Assembly: GCF_008086175.1 (NCBI RefSeq)
Contig: NZ_VSKM01000014.1
Coordinates: 1 to 64,000, forward strand
Reading direction: 5' to 3'
DNA: 64,000 nucleotides
Origin: Bizionia saleffrena
Lineage (GTDB): Bacteria > Bacteroidota > Bacteroidia > Flavobacteriales > Flavobacteriaceae
A program made the position numbers and the translations under genes. Shown one piece after another: positions 37,181 to 46,386 of the stretch. Position 1 is the first letter of the stretch; every line of letters starts with the position of its first letter. The notes under the pieces are model-generated. The model made no database searches. It saw nothing but the letters and a program-made list of their open reading frames with translations, and was not told the origin of the DNA.

Positions 37181-38275
37181 ATGAAAAATATACCAACATT
37201 AAAGTTAATTATTCTTTATTTTTTAACTGTTTTATTATCATGTTCTAATGATGAAAGCAGTGAAAATTATACGCCTTCAGTATCTCCAGTAAACTATAAT
37301 TTGGAGGCCTTTCCGTACAATACCTTATCCGACTATAATTTATTTGAAGGGGATTTACAAAATCAAAAGCCAGTCTTAGGCGTTATACCTTACAAACCTA
37401 TTTCCTCTCTTTTTACCGACTATGCTAAAAAGAAAAGATTTCTTTGGATGCCAAATAACACCTCCGCAAATTTTGTTTCAGATTATGAGATTTTAGATTT
37501 TCCAGTTGGGACAATTCTTGTAAAAACATTTTATTACAATAACGTATTACCTTCTAATACTACCAAATTAATAGAAACTAGACTTTTAATTAAAAAGCCG
37601 TCAGGATGGATTTTTTCAGAATATGTCTGGAATGAAGATCAAACAGAAGCCTTTTTAGATAACACAGGAAGTACGGTTAATATAGAGTGGCTAGAAGAAG
37701 GTGTAAGTAAATCTACAAATTATAGACTCCCTTCAGAATCAGAGTGTAGAACATGTCATAAAATTGGTAATGTACCTTTTCCTATAGGTGTAAAGCCGCA
37801 AAATCTAAATTCAGCGTATCCTTATCCACAAGAAGGAGCGATAAATCAATTGCAAAAGCTAATAATTGAGGGCTATTTAAACCCTGTAGATTATTCAAAT
37901 GTAAATACAGTGGTGGATTGGAAAGATTTATCTAAACCACTTCAATTAAGAGCAAGGTCTTATTTAGATATTAATTGTGCACATTGTCATTCAGAGAATT
38001 CTCACTGTTCATACAGACCAATTAGGCTTTCATTTCACGACACCGAAACTTCTGAAGCTAATTTAGGAATATGTGTTGTACCAGATGAAGATGTAAATAG
38101 CACCTTAACACATGTTATTTCGCCAGGGAGATCTGAAAGATCTGTACTCTCTTATAGAATGAACTCAACAGAAGAAAGCACCAAAATGCCGCTTATTGGT
38201 AGAAATTTAGTAGATGATCAAGCTATTAGTTTAATAAATGACTGGATAGATGAATTAACACAAACCTGTGAATAA
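37181..38275 (+). CDS. SO2930-family diheme c-type cytochrome lipoprotein
   Basis: 364 residues from the ATG at 37181; a GTG-initiated extension upstream would bury the lipoprotein signal (LTVLLSCSND, Cys21). There are two heme-binding motifs, CRTCH (C189, C192, H193) and CAHCH (C266, C269, H270), and the family features PYKPISSLFTDYAKKKRFLW and TKMPLIGRNLVDDQAI. I recognise it as the SO2930-like diheme family; function unknown, presumably periplasmic or surface electron transfer. It lies inside the sdhB partial duplication with the next gene 18 bases on, so the two look like one cassette. Confidence 0.82.
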   Translation: MKNIPTLKLIILYFLTVLLSCSNDESSENYTPSVSPVNYNLEAFPYNTLSDYNLFEGDLQNQKPVLGVIPYKPISSLFTDYAKKKRFLWMPNNTSANFVSDYEILDFPVGTILVKTFYYNNVLPSNTTKLIETRLLIKKPSGWIFSEYVWNEDQTEAFLDNTGSTVNIEWLEEGVSKSTNYRLPSESECRTCHKIGNVPFPIGVKPQNLNSAYPYPQEGAINQLQKLIIEGYLNPVDYSNVNTVVDWKDLSKPLQLRARSYLDINCAHCHSENSHCSYRPIRLSFHDTETSEANLGICVVPDEDVNSTLTHVISPGRSERSVLSYRMNSTEESTKMPLIGRNLVDDQAISLINDWIDELTQTCE

Positions 38276-38293
38276 AGACTAACCACTATAATT

Positions 38294-40306
38294 ATGAAAA
38301 AAATCACTTTACTCTTAGCCCTGATTTTCAGTACTACTATTTACTCTCAAGACAGCTGTTCTAGTCCACAGGCAATTACTTCTGGATTGTATACTGTAAC
38401 TGCAATAGACGGTACAGAAGGTGTAACGTTAGTGTGTACAGGTGGCCAAAATGCTGTAAATGCGGAATGGTTTACCTATACGCCTTCAAATAACTACACG
38501 GTAACAGTAACTACAGACTTAGCAATAAATACGGGAGGAGACACAAGGTTTCACGTTTATACAGGAACTTGTGGCGCACTAGTTTGCCACTCTGGAGACG
38601 ACGATGGAGGTTCTGGTTTCTTGTCCGTAGCATCATTTAATGTTCTCGCAGGAGAAACATACTTTATAGTTTTTGATAACCGATGGGAGTCTGATGGTTT
38701 TGATTTTCAATTAACCGAAGCGCCTTATATAGAACCCTTAGTTTCTTTTGTGTCAACCCCAATTGCAAGTACGGGTACTTATAGAAATTGTGTAGTAGAT
38801 ATGAATGGTGATTTCTTGGACGATGTCGTTGCGATTAGTGAAACAAACATAAATATTAACTTTCAACAAGCCTCAGGAGGATTTACAGTTCAAAATTTCA
38901 CAACTACAAACGCCAATTTTTTACCAAGCTGGAGCATTGCAGCAGGAGACATAGACGATAATGGCTATAACGATTTAATGTATGGCGCGGGGAGTGGTGT
39001 AACCTTTATGAAGGCTAATAGTGATGGAACAGGCTACTTAGAAACGTCTGGACCAGAATATGTTTTTTCTCAACGAACAAACTTTGTAGACATTAATAAC
39101 GATGGTTATTTAGACGCTTTTGTTTGTCACGATGTTGGACCAAATCAATTCTATTTAAATGATGGAAATGGTAATTTATCTCATAATCAAGGTGGTTTAG
39201 GGGATTCTCCAAGTGGTGGGAATTATGCATCTCTATGGACAGATTACGATAATGATGGGGATGTAGATTTATTTATTTCTAAATGTAATGGAGGGGGAGC
39301 GTCTGCATCTGCAAGATACAATCAACTACATCAAAATGACGGTTTTGGTAACTTTACAGATGTAAGTGTTGCCGCTGGCTTGTACGATCCCATTCAAACA
39401 TGGTCTTCGGCTTGGGGAGACTTTGATAACGATGGCTGGATGGACGTTTTTGTTGGTGCTAGTACTTTTGTAGATGGCGCACATAAATTAATGCATAATA
39501 ATCAAGATGGAACGTTTGCAGATATTACAAGTGGTTCGGGTATAGACATATTTACCGATACCGGAATAGAACATATTACTCACGATTTTAATAATGATGG
39601 CTATTTAGATATTTTCTCGGCTGGAAATAAAATCCTGATTAATAATCAAGATTTAACTTTTACCGAAACAGATGTTTATTTTTCTGTTGGCGCAGTGGGC
39701 GATTTAAATAACGATGGTTTTCTAGATGTTTTTAATAGCAATGGTAACTGGTATAGGAACGAAGGGAACTCCAATAATTGGATAAAAATCAACACGCAAG
39801 GAGATGTAAATAATCCAACAGGAAGTAATTTAAATGGTATAGGTGCAAGAGTAGAAATACAAAGCGCATTAGGTACACAAATTAGAGAGGTTAGATCGGG
39901 AGAGGGTTTTAGATACATGAGCTCACTAACAACACATTTTGGTATAGGCTCAGATACGGCAGTTACACAAATTAAAGTAACATGGCCTTCTGGCTTGGTA
40001 GATGTGGTAGTTAATCCTGCTATAAATACTACAATAACACTCGTTGAAGGCACAACTTTAAGTGTAGATGAATTTTCAAGCAAAGACATAGTTGTTTATC
40101 CAAATCCAACAAAAGAGGAAATTTTTGTAAAAAACCATAATTTAAGTGATACTAAAGTAATTATTCATAATATCAATGGGCAACGTGTTTTTAATTTTAA
40201 GAAAGAGAAAAACAGTATTAATATAAAGAATTTACCAACAGGCACCTATATTTTGACCTTACAGCAGGGTGCTAAACTATATCAACACAAAATTATTAAG
40301 GAATAA
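38294..40306 (+). CDS. FG-GAP/UnbV (CRTAC1-like) protein with T9SS sorting domain
   Basis: 670 residues with a Sec signal (MKKITLLLALIFSTTIYSQ). Residues about 20-145 resemble a pre-peptidase C-terminal beta domain (FHVYTGTCGALVCHSGDDDG). About 160-480 are FG-GAP/VCBS calcium-binding repeats (INNDGYLDAF, YDNDGDVDLF, FDNDGWMDVF, FNNDGYLDIF, LNNDGFLDVF). About 490-580 are an ASPIC/UnbV domain (GIGARVEIQSALGTQIREV, FGIGSDTAVTQIKVTWPSG). The last 80 residues are a type A T9SS signal (VVYPNPTKEE, LPTGTYIL, HKIIKE at the end). It is therefore secreted or surface-attached through the type IX system. It follows the diheme cytochrome gene by 18 bases. Confidence 0.9.
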   Translation: MKKITLLLALIFSTTIYSQDSCSSPQAITSGLYTVTAIDGTEGVTLVCTGGQNAVNAEWFTYTPSNNYTVTVTTDLAINTGGDTRFHVYTGTCGALVCHSGDDDGGSGFLSVASFNVLAGETYFIVFDNRWESDGFDFQLTEAPYIEPLVSFVSTPIASTGTYRNCVVDMNGDFLDDVVAISETNININFQQASGGFTVQNFTTTNANFLPSWSIAAGDIDDNGYNDLMYGAGSGVTFMKANSDGTGYLETSGPEYVFSQRTNFVDINNDGYLDAFVCHDVGPNQFYLNDGNGNLSHNQGGLGDSPSGGNYASLWTDYDNDGDVDLFISKCNGGGASASARYNQLHQNDGFGNFTDVSVAAGLYDPIQTWSSAWGDFDNDGWMDVFVGASTFVDGAHKLMHNNQDGTFADITSGSGIDIFTDTGIEHITHDFNNDGYLDIFSAGNKILINNQDLTFTETDVYFSVGAVGDLNNDGFLDVFNSNGNWYRNEGNSNNWIKINTQGDVNNPTGSNLNGIGARVEIQSALGTQIREVRSGEGFRYMSSLTTHFGIGSDTAVTQIKVTWPSGLVDVVVNPAINTTITLVEGTTLSVDEFSSKDIVVYPNPTKEEIFVKNHNLSDTKVIIHNINGQRVFNFKKEKNSINIKNLPTGTYILTLQQGAKLYQHKIIKE

Positions 40307-40388
40307 TTTGTACTATTTTTTTTATGTATTATGTGTTCTATCCAATACCAAATTATATAGTCAGAATATAGATTTGCATAATAGTTGA

Positions 40389-40610
40389 GTATTAAATGTT
40401 GGTACAAAAGTATCTCAGTTTGCTTTATTACCAAAAGGTAAAATTGAAGCCACAGACCGTGTTTTAAATATGGTAAAACAAATGGACGAACAAGGTTTTG
40501 GTAACTGTACCAATACTGGAGCTTGCGAGGTAGAGTGCCCGAAAGGAATTTCATTAGAAAATATTGCACGTTTAAATCGTGAGTATTTGTCAGCCACTTT
40601 AAAAGGGTAA
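40389..40610 (+). pseudogene. Direct repeat, copy 2: orphan 3' end of sdhB
   Basis: In frame after a TGA at 40386-40388, the sequence encodes the last 73 residues of SdhB (TKVSQFALLPKGKIEATD to YLSATLKG) and its stop. It has no start codon, and lacks the first two cluster regions. The differences from copy 1 are mainly synonymous or conservative (L to V, I to V, A to T, Q to K, E to Q), as between natural alleles rather than in decaying DNA. A strong terminator follows 31 bases later, suggesting this was the original end of the sdh operon. Confidence 0.93.
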
Positions 40611-40641
40611 TAATTATTGGGTAACACCACCATTTTGAAAT

Positions 40642-40674
40642 AAAAAACCCTAAGCATTTTGCTTGGGTTTTTTT
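40642..40674 (+). terminator. Terminator after the orphan sdhB end
   Basis: AAAAAACCCTAAGC (from 40642) pairs with GCTTGGGTTTTTTT (from 40661) with one bulge and a short TTTT-type loop. It is probably the native sdh operon terminator, and now also ends transcripts of the inserted gene pair. Confidence 0.85.
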
Positions 40675-40704
40675 ATTTAATTTAGCAATTATTAATTTAT
40701 CACT

Positions 40705-41655
40705 ATGAAGACTCTTAAACTTTTTATGGCACTTACCGTAAGCGTTATTGCGCTGTCGTGTCAATCGCAAACACGAGATCAACAGACAACGACGGTTCAG
40801 GAATTGAAACCAATAACAAACTATGGTTTTACTATCGATTCAGTATTAAAACACGTTAAAACACTCTCTTCTGCTGCTTTTGAAGGCAGAAGAACAGGAA
40901 CGCCTGGCGCTTTAAAGGCTAAACAATATATTATAGAAACCTTTGATGCGTTAGATGTAAAACCTCTTTTGGAAGATTTTGAGCAACCGTTTACATTCAC
41001 AACGGGGTCAAAAACATATAATGCTGTCAACGTTTTAGGACTTATAGAAGGAACACAATACCACGACAAATACGTTGTAATATCTGCACACTACGATCAC
41101 GAGGGCATTAAGAATGGAACCATTTATAATGGTGCCGACGATAATGCATCTGGTGTAGGTGCTTTATTTGCTTTCGCGGAATATTTTAAAACTAATCCAC
41201 CACAACACAATGTTATTTTGGCTGCTTTTGATGGTGAAGAACTCGGGCTAAAAGGGGCTTACTATTATGTCGATAACCCTATTATAGAATTGAATAATAT
41301 CGTACTAAATTTAAACTTTGATATGATCTCTCGTAGTGATAGTCACGAATTATTTGCCGTCGGAACACGCTATTCAGAAGTATTAAAAGAGACGGTAGAA
41401 TCTTTTGAAAACCTAGGCAAAGTCAATTTGGTTATAGGACACGAAGGTTTAGATAGTACAGATAATTGGACGAATTCTAGCGATCAAGCAGCTTTTCATA
41501 ATAAGGGAATTCCGTTTATATATTTTGGCGTTCCAGACCACAAAGATTATCACGAGCCTACCGATGTTTACGAAAATATAGATCAGCAATTTTTACTAGA
41601 TGCTGTTCAAACCCTATTATCTGTTTTTACACAATTAGATACTAAACAGTTATAA
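40705..41655 (+). CDS. M28-family zinc aminopeptidase lipoprotein
   Basis: 316 residues; lipobox VIALSCQSQ (Cys19). Co-catalytic zinc ligands of M28 are present in order: ISAHYDHEG, NGADDNASGVGA, AFDGEELGLKGA, LNFDMISRSD and the final His in GVPDHKDYHEPTD. It cleaves N-terminal residues from peptides outside the cytoplasm. The MutS-like gene begins 13 bases after it and a coiled-coil lipoprotein gene follows, forming a three-gene operon. Confidence 0.93.
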   Translation: MKTLKLFMALTVSVIALSCQSQTRDQQTTTVQELKPITNYGFTIDSVLKHVKTLSSAAFEGRRTGTPGALKAKQYIIETFDALDVKPLLEDFEQPFTFTTGSKTYNAVNVLGLIEGTQYHDKYVVISAHYDHEGIKNGTIYNGADDNASGVGALFAFAEYFKTNPPQHNVILAAFDGEELGLKGAYYYVDNPIIELNNIVLNLNFDMISRSDSHELFAVGTRYSEVLKETVESFENLGKVNLVIGHEGLDSTDNWTNSSDQAAFHNKGIPFIYFGVPDHKDYHEPTDVYENIDQQFLLDAVQTLLSVFTQLDTKQL

Positions 41656-41668
41656 CTTTATTAAGATT

Positions 41669-43438
41669 ATGGTACACGACAGCACATTTTATACTACTAA
41701 TTTAGAAACTTATAAAGCGGAGGTTTCGTCGCTTTATAAAAAACTAACGGCGTTAAGTACGGCGCGGTTACTGGTGTTTATTGCCACAGGAATTGCTGTG
41801 TATTTTACGTTTGGTATGTGGCAAGTATCAGCAGGAGTCGCCATTTTAGGCCTCGCTATATTCTTATTTCTGCTTAATAAACATAGCAATCTTAAAACGC
41901 AGCACCACTTAAAAAAAGCATTAGTTGCTATAAATAAAAACGAATTAAAGATAGCTTCGGGCGATTTTTTTGATAAAAAAGAAGGTGCTGCATTTCAGGA
42001 TACGAACCACCAGTACAGTTTAGATATCGATTTGTTTGGTCGCGGTTCCTTTTTTCAATTTATAGATCGCACGTCGACTCCCGATGGGGCGTTAACATTA
42101 GCAAACGCATTAAAAGCAAATGTTATTACAGACATAACTAATCGACAAGACGCTGTAGAAGAGTTAAGTGAGAAAGCGCATTGGCGACAACATTTTCAAG
42201 CCACAGCACAGCTAATTAAAACAGAAACCGAACTGTCTACCATAAAGCACTGGTTACATAGTCAGCAGTCCTTCTTACCTAAAATAATGCGTTGGCTGCC
42301 TAAAGCCTTTTTATTAGCTTCTCTTATTATTTTTGGGTTAGCTTTTACAGGAGTTATTGGTATTCAATTCATCGGGTATTGGTTATTTGCGGGTTTGATT
42401 GTAACTGGTAAATATTTAAAAAAGATTAATGTTTTGGCTTCAAAAGCCGATAAAATAAGAGATACCTTCAGGCAATATTCGGTATTGTTAAAAGCTATTG
42501 AATCTGAAACGTTTACTTCAGATTTACTTCAACAGAAACAACGACAAATTCGGTTAAAAGACGAAAAAGCGTCTGCTATTTTAAACTCTTTTTCAAAATC
42601 TCTAGATGCTTTAGATAATAGAAATAATCTTATTTCGGCAATTTTTGGGAATGGTTATTTTATCACCGACATAAAAAACAGTTATGCCATAGAGAGTTGG
42701 TTAGAGAACTACAAAGGTTTGGTCGACGATTGGTTTGAAGTGGTCTCGTTTTTTGATGCTTATAACAGTTTAGGAAATTATGCGTTTAACCATTCGGGGT
42801 TTGTATTTCCTGAAATCGTTAGCGAAGAAAGGACAACGAAAGTGGCGAATTTGGGTCACCCAATGTTAGATGATAAAAAACGTGTAGATAATACGTTCGA
42901 GATTACTAACGAGCAGTTTTTTATTATTACCGGAGCGAATATGGCCGGAAAAAGCACGTTTTTAAGAACGGTTTCTCTACATATCGTTATGGCGAATATG
43001 GGCTTACCGGTTTGTGCGGAGTCTAGTCGTTATGTACCGGTAAAATTAATTACGAGTATGCGTACTAGCGATTCGTTAACCGATGATAGTTCTTACTTTT
43101 TTTCTGAATTAACACGCTTAAAATACATTGTAGACGCTATCGAAACCGATAAATATTTTATTATTCTGGATGAAATCTTAAAAGGAACTAACAGTACGGA
43201 TAAAGCGATTGGTTCGCGAAAGTTTGTTGAGAAATTAGTAGCTAGTAATGCCACAGGAATTATTGCTACGCACGATTTAAGTTTATGTGAAATTGAAAAA
43301 ACGCTACCTGAAGTTAAAAATTACTATTTCGATGCGCAAATTATAAACGACGAGCTGTATTTTGATTACACCTTTAAAAAGGGGATTTGCCAGAATATGA
43401 ATGCGAGTTTTCTATTGAAGAAAATGGAAATTGTCTAA
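41669..43438 (+). CDS. Membrane-anchored MutS-like ATPase
   Basis: 589 residues. Two N-terminal hydrophobic segments (ARLLVFIATGIAVYFTFGMW and VAILGLAIFLFLL) and a second pair near residues 210-250 are followed by a MutS core/clamp region. The C-terminal ATPase has Walker A TGANMAGKSTFLRTV (about 420-434), MRTSDSLTDDSSYFFSEL and Walker B FIILDEILKGTNSTD, then TGIIATHDLSLCEIE. The N-terminal mismatch-recognition domain of true MutS is absent, so it is not the repair protein. This membrane-bound class is frequent in Bacteroidota; its role is unknown. Confidence 0.87.
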   Translation: MVHDSTFYTTNLETYKAEVSSLYKKLTALSTARLLVFIATGIAVYFTFGMWQVSAGVAILGLAIFLFLLNKHSNLKTQHHLKKALVAINKNELKIASGDFFDKKEGAAFQDTNHQYSLDIDLFGRGSFFQFIDRTSTPDGALTLANALKANVITDITNRQDAVEELSEKAHWRQHFQATAQLIKTETELSTIKHWLHSQQSFLPKIMRWLPKAFLLASLIIFGLAFTGVIGIQFIGYWLFAGLIVTGKYLKKINVLASKADKIRDTFRQYSVLLKAIESETFTSDLLQQKQRQIRLKDEKASAILNSFSKSLDALDNRNNLISAIFGNGYFITDIKNSYAIESWLENYKGLVDDWFEVVSFFDAYNSLGNYAFNHSGFVFPEIVSEERTTKVANLGHPMLDDKKRVDNTFEITNEQFFIITGANMAGKSTFLRTVSLHIVMANMGLPVCAESSRYVPVKLITSMRTSDSLTDDSSYFFSELTRLKYIVDAIETDKYFIILDEILKGTNSTDKAIGSRKFVEKLVASNATGIIATHDLSLCEIEKTLPEVKNYYFDAQIINDELYFDYTFKKGICQNMNASFLLKKMEIV

Positions 43439-43448
43439 AAATTAAATT

Positions 43449-43958
43449 ATGAAAAACATATTCGTTTTAAAATTAGTAACACTATTTGCTGTATTGTTGT
43501 TTCTTTCCTGTGGAAGCAAAGAGAAAGTAATTACTCCAAACGGCATAGTGTATGAACTAAAAGGAAGTAAATTCTATAGCAATGGAGAAGAGATAACGGA
43601 GGAGTTATCGCGGGAAAAGAAATCAGAGATTAATGAGATTCTAAACAATAGAATTGAGTTCGAGAAAAAGGCTGAAAAGTTAAAAAAAGAATTGGAAGAT
43701 GCGCAAAATAAAGCTGCAAAAGCATTAAAGAAAGCAGAAAAAGAACAGAAAGCGCTAGCTAAAAAAGTGAGAAGAAAGGACGATGCGAGAAAAGACTTTT
43801 TTAAAGTAAGAGATAAGCTAAAAAAGCAAAATGAAAAATATCAAAGACTAATAGGCAAAGGTAAATTGTCTCCCGATGATATTAACGGATGGGAAAAAAC
43901 TATAAAAAAGCTAGAGAAAAAAGTGCAAGATGCAGAGCAAAAATTAAAGCGCTACTAA
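43449..43958 (+). CDS. Coiled-coil lipoprotein, paralogue of the protein at 46387
   Basis: 169 residues; lipobox LLFLSCGSK (Cys21). A short beta region (YELKGSKFYSNGEEITEELS) is followed by a Lys/Glu-rich coiled coil of about 100 residues ending KLKRY. The protein at 46387-46884 has the same plan and a matching end (KLSPDDINGWEK versus KLTPDATMKFEK; KLKRY versus KLKRI). The two flank the S46 peptidase gene. Function unknown; an envelope spacer or peptidoglycan-binding role would fit its basic helix. Confidence 0.75.
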   Translation: MKNIFVLKLVTLFAVLLFLSCGSKEKVITPNGIVYELKGSKFYSNGEEITEELSREKKSEINEILNNRIEFEKKAEKLKKELEDAQNKAAKALKKAEKEQKALAKKVRRKDDARKDFFKVRDKLKKQNEKYQRLIGKGKLSPDDINGWEKTIKKLEKKVQDAEQKLKRY

Positions 43959-44061
43959 TAAAAATGAATGAAGTATACCAAAGAGACAGAAGTTATTAAA
44001 AATTTCTAGGAGTTGTAAGTAAGTATTAGTTAAAAGCAGCTAGTAGAGAATAATAGGATAA

Positions 44062-44096
44062 AAAAATGGGCTAACGTTTAACGCTAGCCCATTTTT
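44062..44096. terminator. Bidirectional terminator downstream of the S46 peptidase gene
   Basis: AAAAATGGGCTA (44062-44073) pairs with TAGCCCATTTTT (44085-44096), with further pairing inside the loop. It lies 11 bases past the peptidase stop (minus) and about 100 bases past the coiled-coil lipoprotein gene (plus). Confidence 0.9.
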
Positions 44097-44106
44097 AATT
44101 TAATCT

Positions 44107-46197
44107 TTATTTTTTCTTTGGGTGTACCAATTTCATTTCGTCAATTAAATGTTTTGCGCCAGCAAATTTGTCAATTATAAACAGAATGTAACGCGCATCT
44201 ACCATAATATTTCGACAAATTTCGGGGTCGTAATTCATATCACTCATTGTCCCTTCCCACACGCGGTCGAAGTTTAAACCCACTAAGTTTCCTTCGGCAT
44301 CAATAGCAGGACTCCCAGAGTTCCCTCCAGTAGTATGGTTTGTTCCTAAAAAGCAAACCGGTACTTTTCCGTTTACGTCTGCGTATTGTCCGTAATCCTT
44401 AGCCTCATATAATTCTAATAATTTTTTGGGTACATCAAACTCATAATCTCCAGGCACAAATTTTTCAATAACACCATCTAAATAGGTTACAGGCTCGTAA
44501 TACACGGCATCTCTTGGCGAGTACCCTTTAACTTGACCATAAGTAACTCGCAATGTACCGTTCGCATCTGGAAAATAACGTGCGTCTGGCAGCGCTTCCA
44601 TTAAGGCCGTCATATATTTTGTTTGTAACGCAGAAATCGCTAAGTTTTTTTCTTGGAACTCAGGGTCAATCGTGTTGTAAAATTCTTCAATAAGTGGCTT
44701 AGCATATTTGTAAGCGGCATCTTTATTTAGTTTTTTAAGAACGTCTTTTTGCTTTCCGTTTAATAATTTTAACGCATCATCTAAATTGGTAAATGCTGTT
44801 TTATCATAAATGGAGGCGGCAACGGTAGTCGTGTAAAAAGGCATCACGTTTTCAAAAACACCTTTATCTACAGCAACGTCGTAGTTTTTATGAATGCCTT
44901 TTAAGGTGCCTTCTAGAGATTCTTTTGCTTTGTCAAAAAGTGCTGGTTTTTCGATAATAGCACGTTCAAATTGATACGCTCTAAGGGTCATTTGCATTAA
45001 CTCGTTAGTCACGATAAACACTTCAATAAAGTTTCTTCTTTTAATATTTACTTCGGCGAAATCGTTATATAATTTCTCGAATTCAGGTAAAATTGTAGCA
45101 TATTTACTTTCTAACGCTTTTTGTTTTAAAGCCGCTGTAAATTCAGCTTCAAACTCACGCCTTTGAGAAATGGCGTTACTTTTTTCAATTCCTAAATTTT
45201 CACCAACCCACTTTTTCCAAGCATTGGCAATACGTGCTTGCTTAGAAGCATATTTTATTCTTACCTCATCGCTTTCTTGCATTTTAGCATCGATAACTTC
45301 TAATGCTCCTTCGCGAATTTCAATATTACTCGGGTTAAATTCTTTTGTAATATGCGCGATAGCAACTGACGGTAAATACTCGTTGGTACGACCAGGGAAA
45401 CCAAAGACCAATGTAAAATCACCTTCTTCAACACCATCTAAAGAAATTGGTAAAAAGTGTTTTGGTGTGTAGGGCTTGTTGTCTTTGCTGTATTCTGCAG
45501 GACGATTATTTTTGTCAGCATAAATTCTAAATAGAGAAAAATCTCCTGTATGTCTAGGAAACACCCAGTTATCTGTATCACTACCAAATTTACCAATACT
45601 TGTTGGTGGCGCACCCACTAAACGGATATCGTTAAAACGTTCTGTTACAAATAAAAAGTACTGATTACCTTCGTAAAACGACTTGATTTTAGTGTCTTGC
45701 CAGTCTTCTTTTGCGACTGTTGCTTCGTAGGTGTTACTATTTTTTGAAATAGCCGATTGTCTTTCAGTAGACTTCATACTATCGGTTACGCCAGCCAAAA
45801 CTTGCTCGGTAACATCCTCAATTCTTACAATAAACTCGATATATAGACCTTCGTTAGGAAGTTCTTCATCTAAATTCATTGCCCAAAAACCATCTTTTAA
45901 ATAATCGTTTTCTAAAGTCGAGTGCGACTGAATTTGGCTAAAACCACAGTGGTGATTCGTTAATATTAAACCTTGATCGGAAATAATCTCACTGGTACAA
46001 CCACCATTAAAATGACCAATCGCATCTTTTAAGCTCGAATTATTAACATCGTAAATATCTTGAGCAGAAAGTTTACTACCAAGATTCGTCATTTCGGTTT
46101 CGTTCATCCCTTGTAAAAGCGAAGGAATCCACATTCCGCCTTGTTGAGCAGACACTTGAACCGTAATAAAAAGTAAGAGGAATTTTAAGAATTTCAT
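44107..46197 (-). CDS. S46-family dipeptidyl-peptidase, DPP11-like
   Basis: 696 residues from the ATG at 46197; a longer in-frame start exists but only this one gives the signal peptide MKFLKFLLLFITVQVSAQ. The chymotrypsin-like S46 fold shows the catalytic His in ILTNHHCGF (H83) and the nucleophile Ser in TGGNSGSPAID (S627). Eighteen residues on is Arg645 in GLNFDRVWEG. In this family Arg at that S1 position gives Asp/Glu specificity (DPP11), while Gly gives the hydrophobic preference of DPP7. It is a periplasmic exodipeptidase feeding peptide catabolism. Confidence 0.93.
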   Translation of the reverse strand: MKFLKFLLLFITVQVSAQQGGMWIPSLLQGMNETEMTNLGSKLSAQDIYDVNNSSLKDAIGHFNGGCTSEIISDQGLILTNHHCGFSQIQSHSTLENDYLKDGFWAMNLDEELPNEGLYIEFIVRIEDVTEQVLAGVTDSMKSTERQSAISKNSNTYEATVAKEDWQDTKIKSFYEGNQYFLFVTERFNDIRLVGAPPTSIGKFGSDTDNWVFPRHTGDFSLFRIYADKNNRPAEYSKDNKPYTPKHFLPISLDGVEEGDFTLVFGFPGRTNEYLPSVAIAHITKEFNPSNIEIREGALEVIDAKMQESDEVRIKYASKQARIANAWKKWVGENLGIEKSNAISQRREFEAEFTAALKQKALESKYATILPEFEKLYNDFAEVNIKRRNFIEVFIVTNELMQMTLRAYQFERAIIEKPALFDKAKESLEGTLKGIHKNYDVAVDKGVFENVMPFYTTTVAASIYDKTAFTNLDDALKLLNGKQKDVLKKLNKDAAYKYAKPLIEEFYNTIDPEFQEKNLAISALQTKYMTALMEALPDARYFPDANGTLRVTYGQVKGYSPRDAVYYEPVTYLDGVIEKFVPGDYEFDVPKKLLELYEAKDYGQYADVNGKVPVCFLGTNHTTGGNSGSPAIDAEGNLVGLNFDRVWEGTMSDMNYDPEICRNIMVDARYILFIIDKFAGAKHLIDEMKLVHPKKK

Positions 46198-46386
46198 TAT
46201 ATATAGATTTAAAGTATCAAATATAAAAAATGAAGTCATCATTCTCATCCTTTTTGCTATATTAAAAGGTGTAAAAGCCAGTTAGAGTCCTCTTTTTATC
46301 GAAGAACTTTAAAATGGTAATTAAAATCAGACTCTTATTTAGTGGGATTTAAGTAGTAAATTTGATAATAACTAAAATTAAAACGT

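Noticed and set aside
40389-40610. Second sdhB as a functional gene
   Set aside because: No start codon, an in-frame TGA directly upstream, and no sequence for the first two cluster-binding regions; it can only be a scar unless translated by an unknown route.
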